From VAZQ01 sp035693615 (GTDB lineage: Bacteria > Pseudomonadota > Alphaproteobacteria > Rhizobiales > Xanthobacteraceae), in assembly GCA_035693615.1 (NCBI GenBank), contig DASSGH010000008.1:1-64000 (forward strand): a stretch of 64,000 nucleotides of DNA, given 5' to 3'. Under the pieces are notes generated by a model that was given only the letters and a program-made list of their open reading frames with translations, had not been told where the DNA came from and did not search any database. Shown here piece after piece: positions 1 through 8,903 of the stretch (position 1 is its first letter; the number at the start of each line of letters is the position of its first letter). A program made the translations under genes and the position numbers.

Positions 1-802
1 GGAGGATCGGGCGCCGGCCGGCGCCGACGGCGCGCCGTCCGCGTCCTCCGCCCATGTCACCATTCGCGGTCTGACCAAACATTTCCCCGACGCCGTTCTC
101 TACGACCGCTTCGACCTCGACATCCCGCGCGGGAAGCTCGTTTCGATCTTCGGCCCCAACGGCTGCGGCAAAAGCACGCTGATCAACATGATCACCGGCT
201 TGATTCCGACCGACGCCGGAGAAATTCTGTTCGACGGCAAGCCGCTTCGCGACATCAAGTTCGGCTACGTGTTCCAGAACTATCGCGAGGCGCTGTTTCC
301 CTGGCTGCGCGCGATCGACAATGTCCAGTATCCGCTCAAGCTGATGAAGCTGCCGAAAGCCGAGCGGCGCATGCGCACGGAGCGCATGATCGCGAGCCTC
401 GGCGTCAAGGTCGACCTCAACCGCTATCCTTATGAGCTGTCCGGGGGGCAGCAGCAGTTGGTCTCGATCCTGCGGGCGCTGGTCGTCGAGCCGCAAATCC
501 TGTTTCTCGACGAGCCGTTCTCGGCGCTGGATTACGAGATGACGCTGTTCATGCGCGACCAGTTGCAGCGCATCTTCGTCGAGACCGGCACCACGACCGT
601 GCTCGTGTCGCACGATCTCGAGGAGGCCGTCTACCTCGCCGACCGCATCCTCCTGCTCTCGCGACGTCCGGCATCGATCGCCGATTACGTGCATTACGAT
701 GCTGCGCGGCCACGCACCGACGCGACGCTGTCGCAGCACGACTTCGTCCGGGTGAAGGCCCACTGCCTCGAGGTGTTCCAGCGCGAGGTCCGTAAGGGAT
801 GA
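1..802 (+). CDS. NitT/TauT-family ABC transporter ATP-binding protein (5' partial)
   Basis: This is the cytoplasmic motor of an SsuB/TauB-like importer for a small organic or inorganic anion. The frame is open to the left edge with no start codon in view, so the N-terminus is missing; 266 residues remain. Walker A (GPNGCGKST) lies near 152-178, the Q-loop is in YVFQNYREALFPW, the ABC signature is LSGGQQQ, Walker B is ILFLDEPFSALD and the H-loop is VSHDLEEA, so it should be an active ATPase. Its TGA stop overlaps the ATG of the permease gene (ATGA), implying translational coupling. The binding protein must lie outside the window. The substrate cannot be read from sequence. Confidence 0.93.
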   Translation, partial: EDRAPAGADGAPSASSAHVTIRGLTKHFPDAVLYDRFDLDIPRGKLVSIFGPNGCGKSTLINMITGLIPTDAGEILFDGKPLRDIKFGYVFQNYREALFPWLRAIDNVQYPLKLMKLPKAERRMRTERMIASLGVKVDLNRYPYELSGGQQQLVSILRALVVEPQILFLDEPFSALDYEMTLFMRDQLQRIFVETGTTTVLVSHDLEEAVYLADRILLLSRRPASIADYVHYDAARPRTDATLSQHDFVRVKAHCLEVFQREVRKG

Positions 803-1560
803 AAGCGGTCCGGTTCGAGCCTTACCTGCCGATCATCGGCGTCGTCGGCCTCATCATCATCTGGTATTTGGCGGTGTGGTACCAGGTGGTCGATCCCGTT
901 TTGCTGCCCTCGCCCGTCGATACCTTCCGCGCGCTGTGGAACGGCATGGCCGGCGGCCGGCTCGGCTTGGATTTCCTGCGCACGCTGGAGCGCACCATCT
1001 TTGCCATCCTGATCGCGGCGGCGATCGCCATTCCGCTCGGCATCCTGCTGGGCGCCTCGGAACGGGTCTATCGGTCGGTGGAGTTCGTCATCGATTTCTT
1101 CCGTTCCACGCCGGCATCGGCCATGTTCCCGTTGTTCCTGGTGCTGTTCGGGGTCGGCGACAAGACCAAGATTTCGGTCGCTGCTTTCGGCGCGGCGCTC
1201 GTCATTCTGTTCAACGTCGCCTATGGGGTGATGAACGCGCGAAAGACGCGGCTGTTAGCGGCCAAGGTGATGGGTGCATCGCGCCTGCGCGTCCTCATGG
1301 ACGTGATGCTGCTGGAGTCGCTGCCGCAGACGTTCGTCGGATTGCGCAACGGCGTGTCGCTGGCGCTGGTGATCGTAGTCGTAGCGGAGATGTTCATCGG
1401 CTCGACCGACGGACTTGGCCAGCGCGTGTTCGAGGCGCAACAGCTATTCGCCATGCCCGACATGTACGCGGCGATCTTCGCAGCCGGGGCGCTTGGCTAC
1501 GGCCTCAATCTCACGTTTCTGCTGGTCGAGCGTCGATTCGTTCATTGGTCGGGAAAGTAG
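799..1560 (+). CDS. NitT/TauT-family ABC transporter permease
   Basis: This 253-residue inner-membrane permease forms the translocation channel of the importer whose ATPase is encoded just upstream. It has an N-terminal membrane segment starting near residue 11, the central BPD_transp_1 region, and the conserved EAA-type cytoplasmic loop (around AAKVMGASRLRVLMDVML) that docks on the ATPase. The length is normal for SsuC/TauC-like permeases (about 250-270). The start overlaps the upstream stop by four bases. The gene is last in its operon, and an oppositely oriented binding-protein gene follows after 86 bases. Family assignment is firm; substrate is unknown. Confidence 0.93.
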   Translation: MKAVRFEPYLPIIGVVGLIIIWYLAVWYQVVDPVLLPSPVDTFRALWNGMAGGRLGLDFLRTLERTIFAILIAAAIAIPLGILLGASERVYRSVEFVIDFFRSTPASAMFPLFLVLFGVGDKTKISVAAFGAALVILFNVAYGVMNARKTRLLAAKVMGASRLRVLMDVMLLESLPQTFVGLRNGVSLALVIVVVAEMFIGSTDGLGQRVFEAQQLFAMPDMYAAIFAAGALGYGLNLTFLLVERRFVHWSGK

Positions 1561-1646
1561 GGGGCGAGCAGGGGAGGGGCAGCGCGGGTTCGCCGCCCTC
1601 GCTGGTCCCACTCCACACGGATACGCTCTCGGAAATCGGCAATTCG

Positions 1647-2624
1647 CTACTGAATCGGAGGGATACCCGCCTTGACGATGATCTCGCGCCATTTCTTCGA
1701 TTCCGACGCGATGAACTTTGCGAGACCCTCCGGCGTCGTCGAAACGCCTTCCGCCCCCTGCTCGACGATCTTGTGGGCGACCTGCGGATCTTTGACCGCC
1801 GCGACCAGTTCCTCATTGAGCTTGGCGATGATCGGCTTGGGCGTCCCGTGCGGCGCCAACAGCCCGAGCCAGCCCGAGGACTCGTAGTCCTTGATTCCCG
1901 CTTCCGCGGCGGTCGGAACATCGGGAAGCGCGGTCATGCGCGTGCTCGCCGCCACCGCCAACGCCTTGGCCTCGCCGGGCTGCAACGCCGCGTTGACGTT
2001 CGGCAGCCACTGGAATCCCACCGGCACCGAGCCTGCGATCAAATCCGGCACGTATTGGGCAATGTTGCGGTAAGGCACGTGGGTCAGTTCCAGACCCGTG
2101 AGTTGCTCGAAATAGACGCCGGAGAGATGTTGCGAGCTGCCGATGCCGACTGAGCCGTAGTTGAGCTGTTTCGGCCGCGCCTTCGCATAGGCGACGAATT
2201 CGCTCAACGAAGTTACCGGTAGCTTGGAGCTCACCACGACCAGAATGGGGAAATGGGCGAACAGCGAAATGGGCTCCAAGTCCTTGTCCGGGTCGTAACC
2301 GAGATCGCGGTAGAGCGTTCGGTTGGCGGCCATCGGCCCAGTCGAGCCCATGACCAACGTGTAGCCGTCGGGCGCCGCCTTGGTCCCCGCGCTGGTGCCG
2401 ATATTGCCGCCCGCGCCCGGCCGGTTGTCGACGATGAACGGCTGGCCGATCGACTTGGCCATGCGGTCGAGCAGGATGCGCATGACCACGTCGCTGGCGC
2501 TGCCGCCCGCGAACGGGACGATCACTTGGATCGGCCGCGTCGGATAGGCTTGCGCAAATGCCGTCACCGGTGCGGCGAATACTCCGACGGCTGCCACCAC
2601 ATGCAAGAATCGCGAACGTCTCAT
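1647..2624 (-). CDS. Orphan tripartite tricarboxylate transporter (Bug/TctC) substrate-binding protein
   Basis: This 325-residue periplasmic binding protein belongs to the Bug family, which delivers carboxylates to TctAB-type permeases. The N-terminus has a Sec signal peptide ending near AFAQA, followed by the Bug start YPTRPIQVIVPFAGGSASD and the conserved NRPGAGGNIG segment. The ATG is preceded by AAGGA at good spacing. No TctA or TctB gene is nearby, which is common because Bug proteins greatly outnumber permeases in these bacteria. It is convergent with the preceding ABC operon and diverges from the UbiD-family gene, for whose aromatic acid substrate it could be the uptake receptor, but that link is speculation from position only. 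Confidence 0.92.
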   Translation of the reverse strand: MRRSRFLHVVAAVGVFAAPVTAFAQAYPTRPIQVIVPFAGGSASDVVMRILLDRMAKSIGQPFIVDNRPGAGGNIGTSAGTKAAPDGYTLVMGSTGPMAANRTLYRDLGYDPDKDLEPISLFAHFPILVVVSSKLPVTSLSEFVAYAKARPKQLNYGSVGIGSSQHLSGVYFEQLTGLELTHVPYRNIAQYVPDLIAGSVPVGFQWLPNVNAALQPGEAKALAVAASTRMTALPDVPTAAEAGIKDYESSGWLGLLAPHGTPKPIIAKLNEELVAAVKDPQVAHKIVEQGAEGVSTTPEGLAKFIASESKKWREIIVKAGIPPIQ

Positions 2625-2780
2625 GGGCGTCCTTTCGGCAAGTGCTCCGATGCGTTCAAGCGTAATTGGCGGGCTTGTTCAAGGCGATTCTTCGTCGCGG
2701 CGCCTCGCCTGCCTCAGCAATCTTCTCGCCGGGGCGAAGCCCGTATACGATGAGAGGGATGTCGGGTTGAGCAGGGCATA

Positions 2781-4187
2781 ATGGCGAAACGAAACGTCGA
2801 CGGCGACAGTCAAAGCCTCCGCGGATTCTTGCGGCTGGTGGAGACGGAATATCCGGACGAATTGCTGCGCGTACGAGAGCCGATCGACCTGCGTTTCGAC
2901 ACCGCCGCTTTGGTGTTCGAGCTCGATCATGCCGGCAAGAGCCCGGTCGTCGTGTTCGAGAACGTGCGCGGCAACGGCATGCAGCTCGTCACCAACGTGG
3001 CCGGCAATCGCAAGCTGTTGGCCGCCTGTCTCGGCGTGGACCCTGCCGATCTGCCCACCACCTTCCGCGAACGCTGCCAAAAGTACATCGCCTGCGAGGT
3101 CGTCGACCGCGGGGCGTGGGAAGATCTGGTACTGGAAGGCGACGACGTCGACCTCACCAAACTGCCGATCCCGCTGCAGTTCAAGGTCGATGCCGCGCCC
3201 TACATCACCGCCGGTCAGATTGTCGCGCGCGATCCGATGAGCGGCGTCGATACGACTGGTTTTCACCGCCTGATGCTCAAAGGCAAGAACCGCCTCGGCG
3301 TGTCGTTGCATTCGCGCCGCCGCCTTTATGAATTCCACCGCCGAGCCGAGGAGCGAGGGCAAGCGCTGCCTGCCGCCATCACGCTCGGCACCCATCCGCT
3401 GCACTACATGGGCTCGATGGTCTACGCTTATCCGCCGCACGTGCGGAAGTTCGAGATCATCGGCGGTCTTTTCGGAGAGCCATACCGGCTCGCCCGCTGC
3501 GGCGTTGCCGATCTCGAGGTGCCCGCCGCTGCCGAGATCATCATCGAGGGCGAAATCCTGCCCCACGTGCACGAACCCGAGGGTCCGTTCAGCGAATTCA
3601 CCGGTTATGCCTCTTACCGCAGCACGCAAAACGTCTTCGTCGCCCATCGCATTCGCATGCGCCGCGACGCCATGTTCCACAGCGTCACCTCCGGCATGTC
3701 GCGCGATCACATCTTGGTGTCCTGCATCACCCGCGAAGGTGAGATCCTCAACGCGCTGCGGCGCAACTTGCCCAACGTGCACGCGGTGCACGTGCCGCAC
3801 ACCACGTGCGGCGCGTTCATGGCGTTCATTTCCATGAAGAAGATCGCCGAAGGCGAGCCGCAGATGGCGATCATGGCCGCGCTCGGCACCGAGTTGTATA
3901 CGAAATACGTCATCGTCGTTGACGACGACGTCGATATCTTCAACATCAATGACGTGATGTGGGCGCTGGCGACCCGGGTGCGGGCGGAGAAGGATATTGT
4001 GTTCATCCCCGGGGCGAAGGGCGCGATTCTCGACCCCACCTCGGACCCGGAGAATTTCACGCTCACGAAGATGGGTATCGATGCCACGCGTCCTGCGGGA
4101 CGCGAGTTTGCCGAACGCCTCGCCATTTCCGAGGATCAGCGCGCGCGCGCTCGCTCCATTCTGGCTGCGGCCGGGGTGAAGCTCTAA
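2781..4187 (+). CDS. UbiD-family decarboxylase
   Basis: This 468-residue enzyme belongs to the UbiD family, which uses prenylated FMN to decarboxylate (or reversibly carboxylate) aromatic and alpha,beta-unsaturated acids. Characteristic segments include FENVRGNGMQLVTN near the N-terminus, the central EPEGPFSEFTGY active-site region with its conserved glutamates, and the acidic VVDDDVDIFNINDVMWALATR stretch. The length fits the family (450-520). No UbiX-type prenyltransferase gene is adjacent, so cofactor must be made elsewhere. A PPK2 gene follows after 16 bases and may be cotranscribed. UbiD paralogues act on many substrates, so ubiquinone biosynthesis should not be assumed. Confidence 0.92.
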   Translation: MAKRNVDGDSQSLRGFLRLVETEYPDELLRVREPIDLRFDTAALVFELDHAGKSPVVVFENVRGNGMQLVTNVAGNRKLLAACLGVDPADLPTTFRERCQKYIACEVVDRGAWEDLVLEGDDVDLTKLPIPLQFKVDAAPYITAGQIVARDPMSGVDTTGFHRLMLKGKNRLGVSLHSRRRLYEFHRRAEERGQALPAAITLGTHPLHYMGSMVYAYPPHVRKFEIIGGLFGEPYRLARCGVADLEVPAAAEIIIEGEILPHVHEPEGPFSEFTGYASYRSTQNVFVAHRIRMRRDAMFHSVTSGMSRDHILVSCITREGEILNALRRNLPNVHAVHVPHTTCGAFMAFISMKKIAEGEPQMAIMAALGTELYTKYVIVVDDDVDIFNINDVMWALATRVRAEKDIVFIPGAKGAILDPTSDPENFTLTKMGIDATRPAGREFAERLAISEDQRARARSILAAAGVKL

Positions 4188-4203
4188 CCGCGAAGGGGAC
4201 GGC

Positions 4204-5106
4204 ATGCCGAGAAAAGAACTCCTCGACAGCATGGGTAAGTACGTCCACCCGTTCCGCATCAGCAAGGGCAAGGGCTTCCGGCTCAAGGACTTCGACCCGA
4301 GTGACACCTGCGGCCTGAAGCTGGATAAGAAAGAGGCCGCGGACCTCCTTCAGCACGGTATTGCGGGGCTGGCGGAGGAGCAGGACATGCTCTACGCGCA
4401 GGACAGCTGGTCTTTGCTGCTCATCTTTCAAGCGATGGATGCGGCCGGCAAAGACAGCACGATCAAGCACGTCATGTCGGGCGTGAATCCACAGGGATGC
4501 CAGGTCGTCTCGTTCAAGCAGCCCTCGCCGGAGGAACTCGACCACGATTTCATGTGGCGCTGCGCCAAACACTTGCCCGAGCGCGGGCGCATCGGGATCT
4601 TCAACCGCTCCTACTACGAGGAGGTCCTGGTCGTGCGCGTGCATCCGGAGATTCTGAAACGCCAGCGGTTGCCTGCGCCGCTGCGCGGCAAACATATTTG
4701 GGACGAGCGGCTTGCCGACATTGCCCATTTCGAGGACTACCTCGCGCGACAGGGGACGAAGATTCTGAAGTTCTTCCTCCACGTGTCGCGCAAGGAACAA
4801 AAGAAGCGCTTCTTGGATCGCCTCGAGGAGCCGGAGAAGAATTGGAAATTCTCGGCTTCCGACGCGCACGAGCGCAAATTCTGGGGCGATTACATGGACG
4901 CCTTCGAGGAAGCGATCCGCGCGACGGCGTCGAAGCATGCGCCATGGTTCGTCGTGCCTGCCGACAATAAGTGGTTCACCCGCCTTGTCGTCGCCGCGGC
5001 CATCGTTGACGCCATGGAGAGCCTCGGTCTCGCTTACCCGAAGGTCGGCGCGGCGAAGGAAAAAGAGTTCGCCGCTGCGCGGGCGGCGCTCTTGGCCGAA
5101 ACGTAG
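4204..5106 (+). CDS. ppk2: Polyphosphate:nucleotide phosphotransferase, PPK2 family
   Basis: This 300-residue single-domain PPK2 transfers phosphate between polyphosphate and nucleotides in the cytoplasm. The P-loop-like segment AMDAAGKDSTIKH is at residues 77-89 and the Walker B/substrate segment GRIGIFNRSYYEE at 128-140, both typical of PPK2. The C-terminal WFVVPADNKWFTRLVV motif is also family-typical. Size fits the single-domain class; nucleotide preference (ADP or AMP) cannot be told by eye. GAAGGGGA precedes the ATG, 16 bases after the UbiD-family stop. It converges with the SulP gene, leaving only seven bases between the two stops. Confidence 0.93.
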   Translation: MPRKELLDSMGKYVHPFRISKGKGFRLKDFDPSDTCGLKLDKKEAADLLQHGIAGLAEEQDMLYAQDSWSLLLIFQAMDAAGKDSTIKHVMSGVNPQGCQVVSFKQPSPEELDHDFMWRCAKHLPERGRIGIFNRSYYEEVLVVRVHPEILKRQRLPAPLRGKHIWDERLADIAHFEDYLARQGTKILKFFLHVSRKEQKKRFLDRLEEPEKNWKFSASDAHERKFWGDYMDAFEEAIRATASKHAPWFVVPADNKWFTRLVVAAAIVDAMESLGLAYPKVGAAKEKEFAAARAALLAET

Positions 5107-5113
5107 GCGGAGT

Positions 5114-6850
5114 TCAGCTCGGTTGCTCTGCCCCTGGCTCGAGCATGCGTCCGCGTGCCGCGGCAATGGCTTCATGTAGGGTCGGGAAAATTCGCGCCTC
5201 GCCGACCGCCGCGGTGATGCCATGCCGGTCCATGTCGGACTTGAGGTAGGGACTGACACGCGCGAAGATCATGCCCACGTTTTGCTGGGCCAGGTCGTCC
5301 AGCAGATGGCGTAGCGAGCGCGCGGCGGAATAGTCGACATCCGTTATCGCGCCTGCGTCGACGATGAACCAGCGCACCGGGCTTGGCGCATGCTTCACCA
5401 GCATGCGTACTTCGTCGGTAAAGCGATAGTCGTTGGCGTAGAACAGATCCGCGCCGAAACGATAGATGATCAGGCCCGGCTCGGTCACCGCGCCGGGCTT
5501 CGTCGGCGCCGGCATCCAGCGTCCCTCGGCGTCCGGCGCCCACACCATCGTGTGCGGCCGATAGCTATGGCGCACGTGCCTGAAAAGCGACAAAGCCATG
5601 GCCAGCAGGATGCCTTCCTCGACCCCGACCGCCACCACGACGGCCGCGGTGATGATGGCAAGGTAGAACTCACCTGGACTTTCGCGGCGGATGTCGCGCA
5701 GCCCGTTCAGGTCGATCATCCCCAGCGCGATGGTAAATACGATCGCCGCCAACACGGAGCGCGGCAGGTACTCGAGCGGGCCGGTCAGAGCGAGCAACAC
5801 CAGCAGCACGATGCCGGCAAATATCAGCTGCGCGAGCTGGCTGCGCGCACCCGCGCGCTCGGCCATGGCGGTCTGCGTCGGGCTGCCGTTGACCACGAAC
5901 GCGCCGCTCACGGCGGCGGCGGCATTCGCGACCGAGAGCCCAAGAATGTCGGCGTCCTCGTCGACCCGCTCGGCGTATCGCAGGGCGAAGACGCGCGAGG
6001 TCGCGGCGCTCTGGGCGATGATCACCACGAAACAGGAGGCAGCCACCGGCAGCAACGCCAGGGTCTCGTCCCAGGTGACTTCAGGCAATGCGATCGATGG
6101 CAAGCCGCCGGGAACCGGACCGATGACTGCGATGCCGCGCTCGGCGAAGCCGAACAAAGCGCTGGCCGCGATCGTCCCCACGACGGCGAAGAGCGCAACC
6201 GGCACGGCCGGCGTAAAACGATGACCAAGCAGGATGCTTGCGGCCACGAGCACCGACAGCAAGAGCGTTGGAACACTCAACTGCCACAGGCCTTGCAAGA
6301 TCTCCCATCCCTGTCCGAGCGTGCGGTGCGACTGCACCGACACACCGAGCATGTCGCCGAGCATCGCCACGCCGACCTGAATCCCGACACCGGTCAGGAA
6401 GCCGACCAGCACCGTGCGAGACAGGAAATCGGCGAGGAATCCCAGCTGTAAAACCCGCGCCACGAGCAGAAGCCCGGCGGTCAGCAGCGCCACCATGCCC
6501 ACGAGCGCCATATACTTCTCGCTGCCGGGCGCGGCCATCGGGGAAAGTGAACTGGAGAAGATCGCAGCCGTGGCGGAGTCCGCGGCCACGACGAGGTGGC
6601 GCGACGACCCAAAAGCCGCGAATGCCACGAGCGGCAGCAGCACCGTGTAAAGCCCGGTGACGACAGGCGTGCCCGCAATGCGCGTATAGCCGAGCACCTG
6701 CGGGATATTCATCGACGCGAGCGTCACCCCCGCGATGCTGTCGCGCACCGCGCCGGTGCGGTTCAGAGGCCGAAGACTCGCAAAAAACCTCAGACGCATC
6801 GCTGAGCTTGAGGAGCTGGCGGTCTGCTTGGCGTCGTCGTGTCGCGTCAA
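5114..6850 (-). CDS. SulP-family inorganic anion transporter with C-terminal STAS domain
   Basis: This 578-residue inner-membrane protein belongs to the SulP (SLC26-like) family, whose members move sulfate, bicarbonate or other anions. Residues about 30-420 form the membrane domain, with the signature VTLASMNIPQVLGYTRIAGTPVVTGLYT near the start. The end is a cytoplasmic STAS domain (about 450-565) with the expected core around WFIVDAGAITDVDYSA. Length is normal. It lies 55 bases downstream of the NitT/TauT binding-protein gene on the same strand, so it may share that operon and hence a related anionic substrate; this is positional inference. Confidence 0.92.
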   Translation of the reverse strand: MTRHDDAKQTASSSSSAMRLRFFASLRPLNRTGAVRDSIAGVTLASMNIPQVLGYTRIAGTPVVTGLYTVLLPLVAFAAFGSSRHLVVAADSATAAIFSSSLSPMAAPGSEKYMALVGMVALLTAGLLLVARVLQLGFLADFLSRTVLVGFLTGVGIQVGVAMLGDMLGVSVQSHRTLGQGWEILQGLWQLSVPTLLLSVLVAASILLGHRFTPAVPVALFAVVGTIAASALFGFAERGIAVIGPVPGGLPSIALPEVTWDETLALLPVAASCFVVIIAQSAATSRVFALRYAERVDEDADILGLSVANAAAAVSGAFVVNGSPTQTAMAERAGARSQLAQLIFAGIVLLVLLALTGPLEYLPRSVLAAIVFTIALGMIDLNGLRDIRRESPGEFYLAIITAAVVVAVGVEEGILLAMALSLFRHVRHSYRPHTMVWAPDAEGRWMPAPTKPGAVTEPGLIIYRFGADLFYANDYRFTDEVRMLVKHAPSPVRWFIVDAGAITDVDYSAARSLRHLLDDLAQQNVGMIFARVSPYLKSDMDRHGITAAVGEARIFPTLHEAIAAARGRMLEPGAEQPS

Positions 6851-6905
6851 GTCGAGCGGACCATGGGTCAGCCGGCCGTCGATGCGGCGGCCGAGACAAT
6901 CTCGA

Positions 6906-7997
6906 TCATGAGCTCTTGCGCGGCAGGTATTTCTCCGAGCGCTTTTCCACCTCGGTCCATTCCGCCTCGCTCAGTTTCACCGTGCCGACGAATTTGTTGG
7001 TGAACAGCGTCTGCGTCGGCGGGGCGTTCGTGACGCCCATGTAGGTTTCGACCGTCTTTGCCGTCGTGGCGACAAGATCCGGATCCATGTAGCCGAGCCC
7101 GTGTTCTCGCACCGCCGGCACGACCCCGAGCGCCGTGCTCACCGCCTGGCCGTACTCGATCACCTTCTGGTTGGCGACGCTGCCGCCCTGGAACTCCTTG
7201 ACGCTCTCGAGGTGCAGCGCGACGGATTTTTCCGGGTTCAAGTAGACGTATTTGAGGCCTTCCATCAGGCCGCCGACGAAAGCCTCGCACAGCTCCGGTT
7301 TCTTCTCGATCGTCACGCGCTTGCATGCGACGACGTTGCTGAACATCTTCACCCCGTAGTCCTCGTAGAGCATGCTGTTGATCTCGAGCCCTTGCGCCCA
7401 CAGGCTCGGGGCGATACTGCCGAAGAAATTTCCTTCCGCCTTCACCTGCTTTTCGACCAAGGCCTTGATCAGCGCGGCCGCGTCCATGGTGACCTTGTTG
7501 ACTTTCTTGTCGTCGATTCCCGTCGCCTTGACGAAAGCCGGCCAGAGTTGGAAATCGCCGCTGCCGACGTCGAAGGCGACGGTCTGGCCCTGGAGATCCT
7601 GCGGTTTGCTGATGGCGTATTCCTTGAGCGAAAAAATCCCGACCGGTGAGCGGGGCCATATGCCGCCCACGGCGACGAGGTCGAGCCCGCGCGCTGCGCA
7701 GTTCATCATCACCGCCAAGTCGAGGACGCCGAAATCATACTGCCCCTGATCCACCGGCACGCACACCCGGCCCGAGCCGAAGCCGCGGTCGATGGTCACC
7801 TCGAGCCCGCGTTTCTCCCAAAACCCCATCTTGTTGGCGACGAACGCGTAGCTGAAGGTCCCGAGCGGCAGCCACGGCAAGGTCATCTTGACCGGCGTCG
7901 CGGCGCGCAGGATGGCGGGTGCGCCAATTGCAAAGCCCGCGGACGCGACGGCGGTGCCGCCGGTGAGCTTCAGGAAAGAACGACGGTGGATCGGCAT
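6906..7997 (-). CDS. NitT/TauT-family ABC transporter substrate-binding protein, Tat-type signal
   Basis: This is a 363-residue periplasmic binding protein of the SsuA/TauA/NMT1 type. The N-terminus carries a twin-arginine-like signal (HRRSFLKLTGGTAVASAG), suggesting export in a folded state. The mature part has the family pattern of TLPWLPLGTFSYAFVANKMGFWEKRGLEV and the later GSGRVCVPVDQGQYDFG. The ATG at 7997 is chosen because AAGGAG lies eight bases upstream; an in-frame GTG nine bases earlier is too close to that site. It follows the permease and ATPase genes on the same strand and completes the transporter. Confidence 0.92.
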   Translation of the reverse strand: MPIHRRSFLKLTGGTAVASAGFAIGAPAILRAATPVKMTLPWLPLGTFSYAFVANKMGFWEKRGLEVTIDRGFGSGRVCVPVDQGQYDFGVLDLAVMMNCAARGLDLVAVGGIWPRSPVGIFSLKEYAISKPQDLQGQTVAFDVGSGDFQLWPAFVKATGIDDKKVNKVTMDAAALIKALVEKQVKAEGNFFGSIAPSLWAQGLEINSMLYEDYGVKMFSNVVACKRVTIEKKPELCEAFVGGLMEGLKYVYLNPEKSVALHLESVKEFQGGSVANQKVIEYGQAVSTALGVVPAVREHGLGYMDPDLVATTAKTVETYMGVTNAPPTQTLFTNKFVGTVKLSEAEWTEVEKRSEKYLPRKSS

Positions 7998-8111
7998 TGG
8001 AAGCACTCCTTTATAGGCTCGATCAGCATAGCGGCCGCGTCGCGCCTTTTACGATCGCGACGCGGCGCTCGTCTTGCGCCATGTGGGGGACAAACGACCC
8101 GCTCCGGCGCA

Positions 8112-8903
8112 TTATCCTCCTCCGGCTCCGACCGCATCGGACGGCGGCTGCCAGTATATCGCCCAACTTTCCAAGCCGACGATGATCGCGTAGAGGGCAA
8201 GCCCGCTGACGCTCAGCGCCGTGATCGCCGCTAGCATGAGCGGCGTATCCAAAAGACCGCCGGCGAGTTTGATCAGATAGCCGATGCCTTCCTGCGAGGC
8301 GACGAACTCCGACACGATGACGCCGATGATCGCCAGCGTAATGGAGATCTTCATCCCGCCGAAGATATAAGGCAAGGCATTGGGCATCCGGATTTTCCAG
8401 AAGATCTGCCAGCGCGAGCCCATGAAGGTGCGGGCCATGCGATGGATATCCTCGTCGATCGATTCGAACCCCATGGCAGCGTTGATGGTCATCGGAAAGA
8501 ACGCGACGAGGAACGCCAGCAGCAGACTGGAGAGGGTTCCGGTCCCGAACCATACGATGAACAGGGGGGCAATGGAGATTTTCGGGATGACCTGGGAGAC
8601 GACGATTACCGGGTAGAACCCTTTTCGCACAATCGTGGAGTAGGTGATCAACACGGCGACGAAAATGCCTCCGACGACGGAAAGACCGAATCCGAGGACG
8701 GTGAGGTAAAGCGAAGGCCACAAATGCGTAAGCAGGAGATCGTGGCGCTCTGCCATCGCCGCGAACACCGCCGAGGGGGGCGGCAAGATGATGCTGCGGA
8801 TACCCAATGCCCTGACGCTGATCTCCCACGCCAGCAGGATGACCGCGGTGACGAGAATCGGCCAACCGATTGCGGCTGCGCGCTTGGCAATCTTACTCCG
8901 CAT
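8112..8903 (-). CDS. NitT/TauT-family ABC transporter permease
   Basis: This 263-residue inner-membrane permease pairs with the ATPase encoded directly upstream. It has several membrane segments, beginning with IGWPILVTAVILLAW, and the EAA loop (around MARTFMGSRWQIFWKIRMPNALPYIFGG) that contacts the ATPase. Its start overlaps the end of the ATPase gene by eleven bases, pointing to coupled translation. A 105-base spacer separates it from the binding-protein gene. Size and topology are normal for the family; substrate is unknown. Confidence 0.93.
   Translation of the reverse strand: MRSKIAKRAAAIGWPILVTAVILLAWEISVRALGIRSIILPPPSAVFAAMAERHDLLLTHLWPSLYLTVLGFGLSVVGGIFVAVLITYSTIVRKGFYPVIVVSQVIPKISIAPLFIVWFGTGTLSSLLLAFLVAFFPMTINAAMGFESIDEDIHRMARTFMGSRWQIFWKIRMPNALPYIFGGMKISITLAIIGVIVSEFVASQEGIGYLIKLAGGLLDTPLMLAAITALSVSGLALYAIIVGLESWAIYWQPPSDAVGAGGG

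Noticed and set aside
1563..2153. Long open frames antisense to the Bug protein and other real genes throughout the window
   Set aside because: High GC leaves few stop codons in the other frames. These frames lack ribosome sites and recognisable domains.
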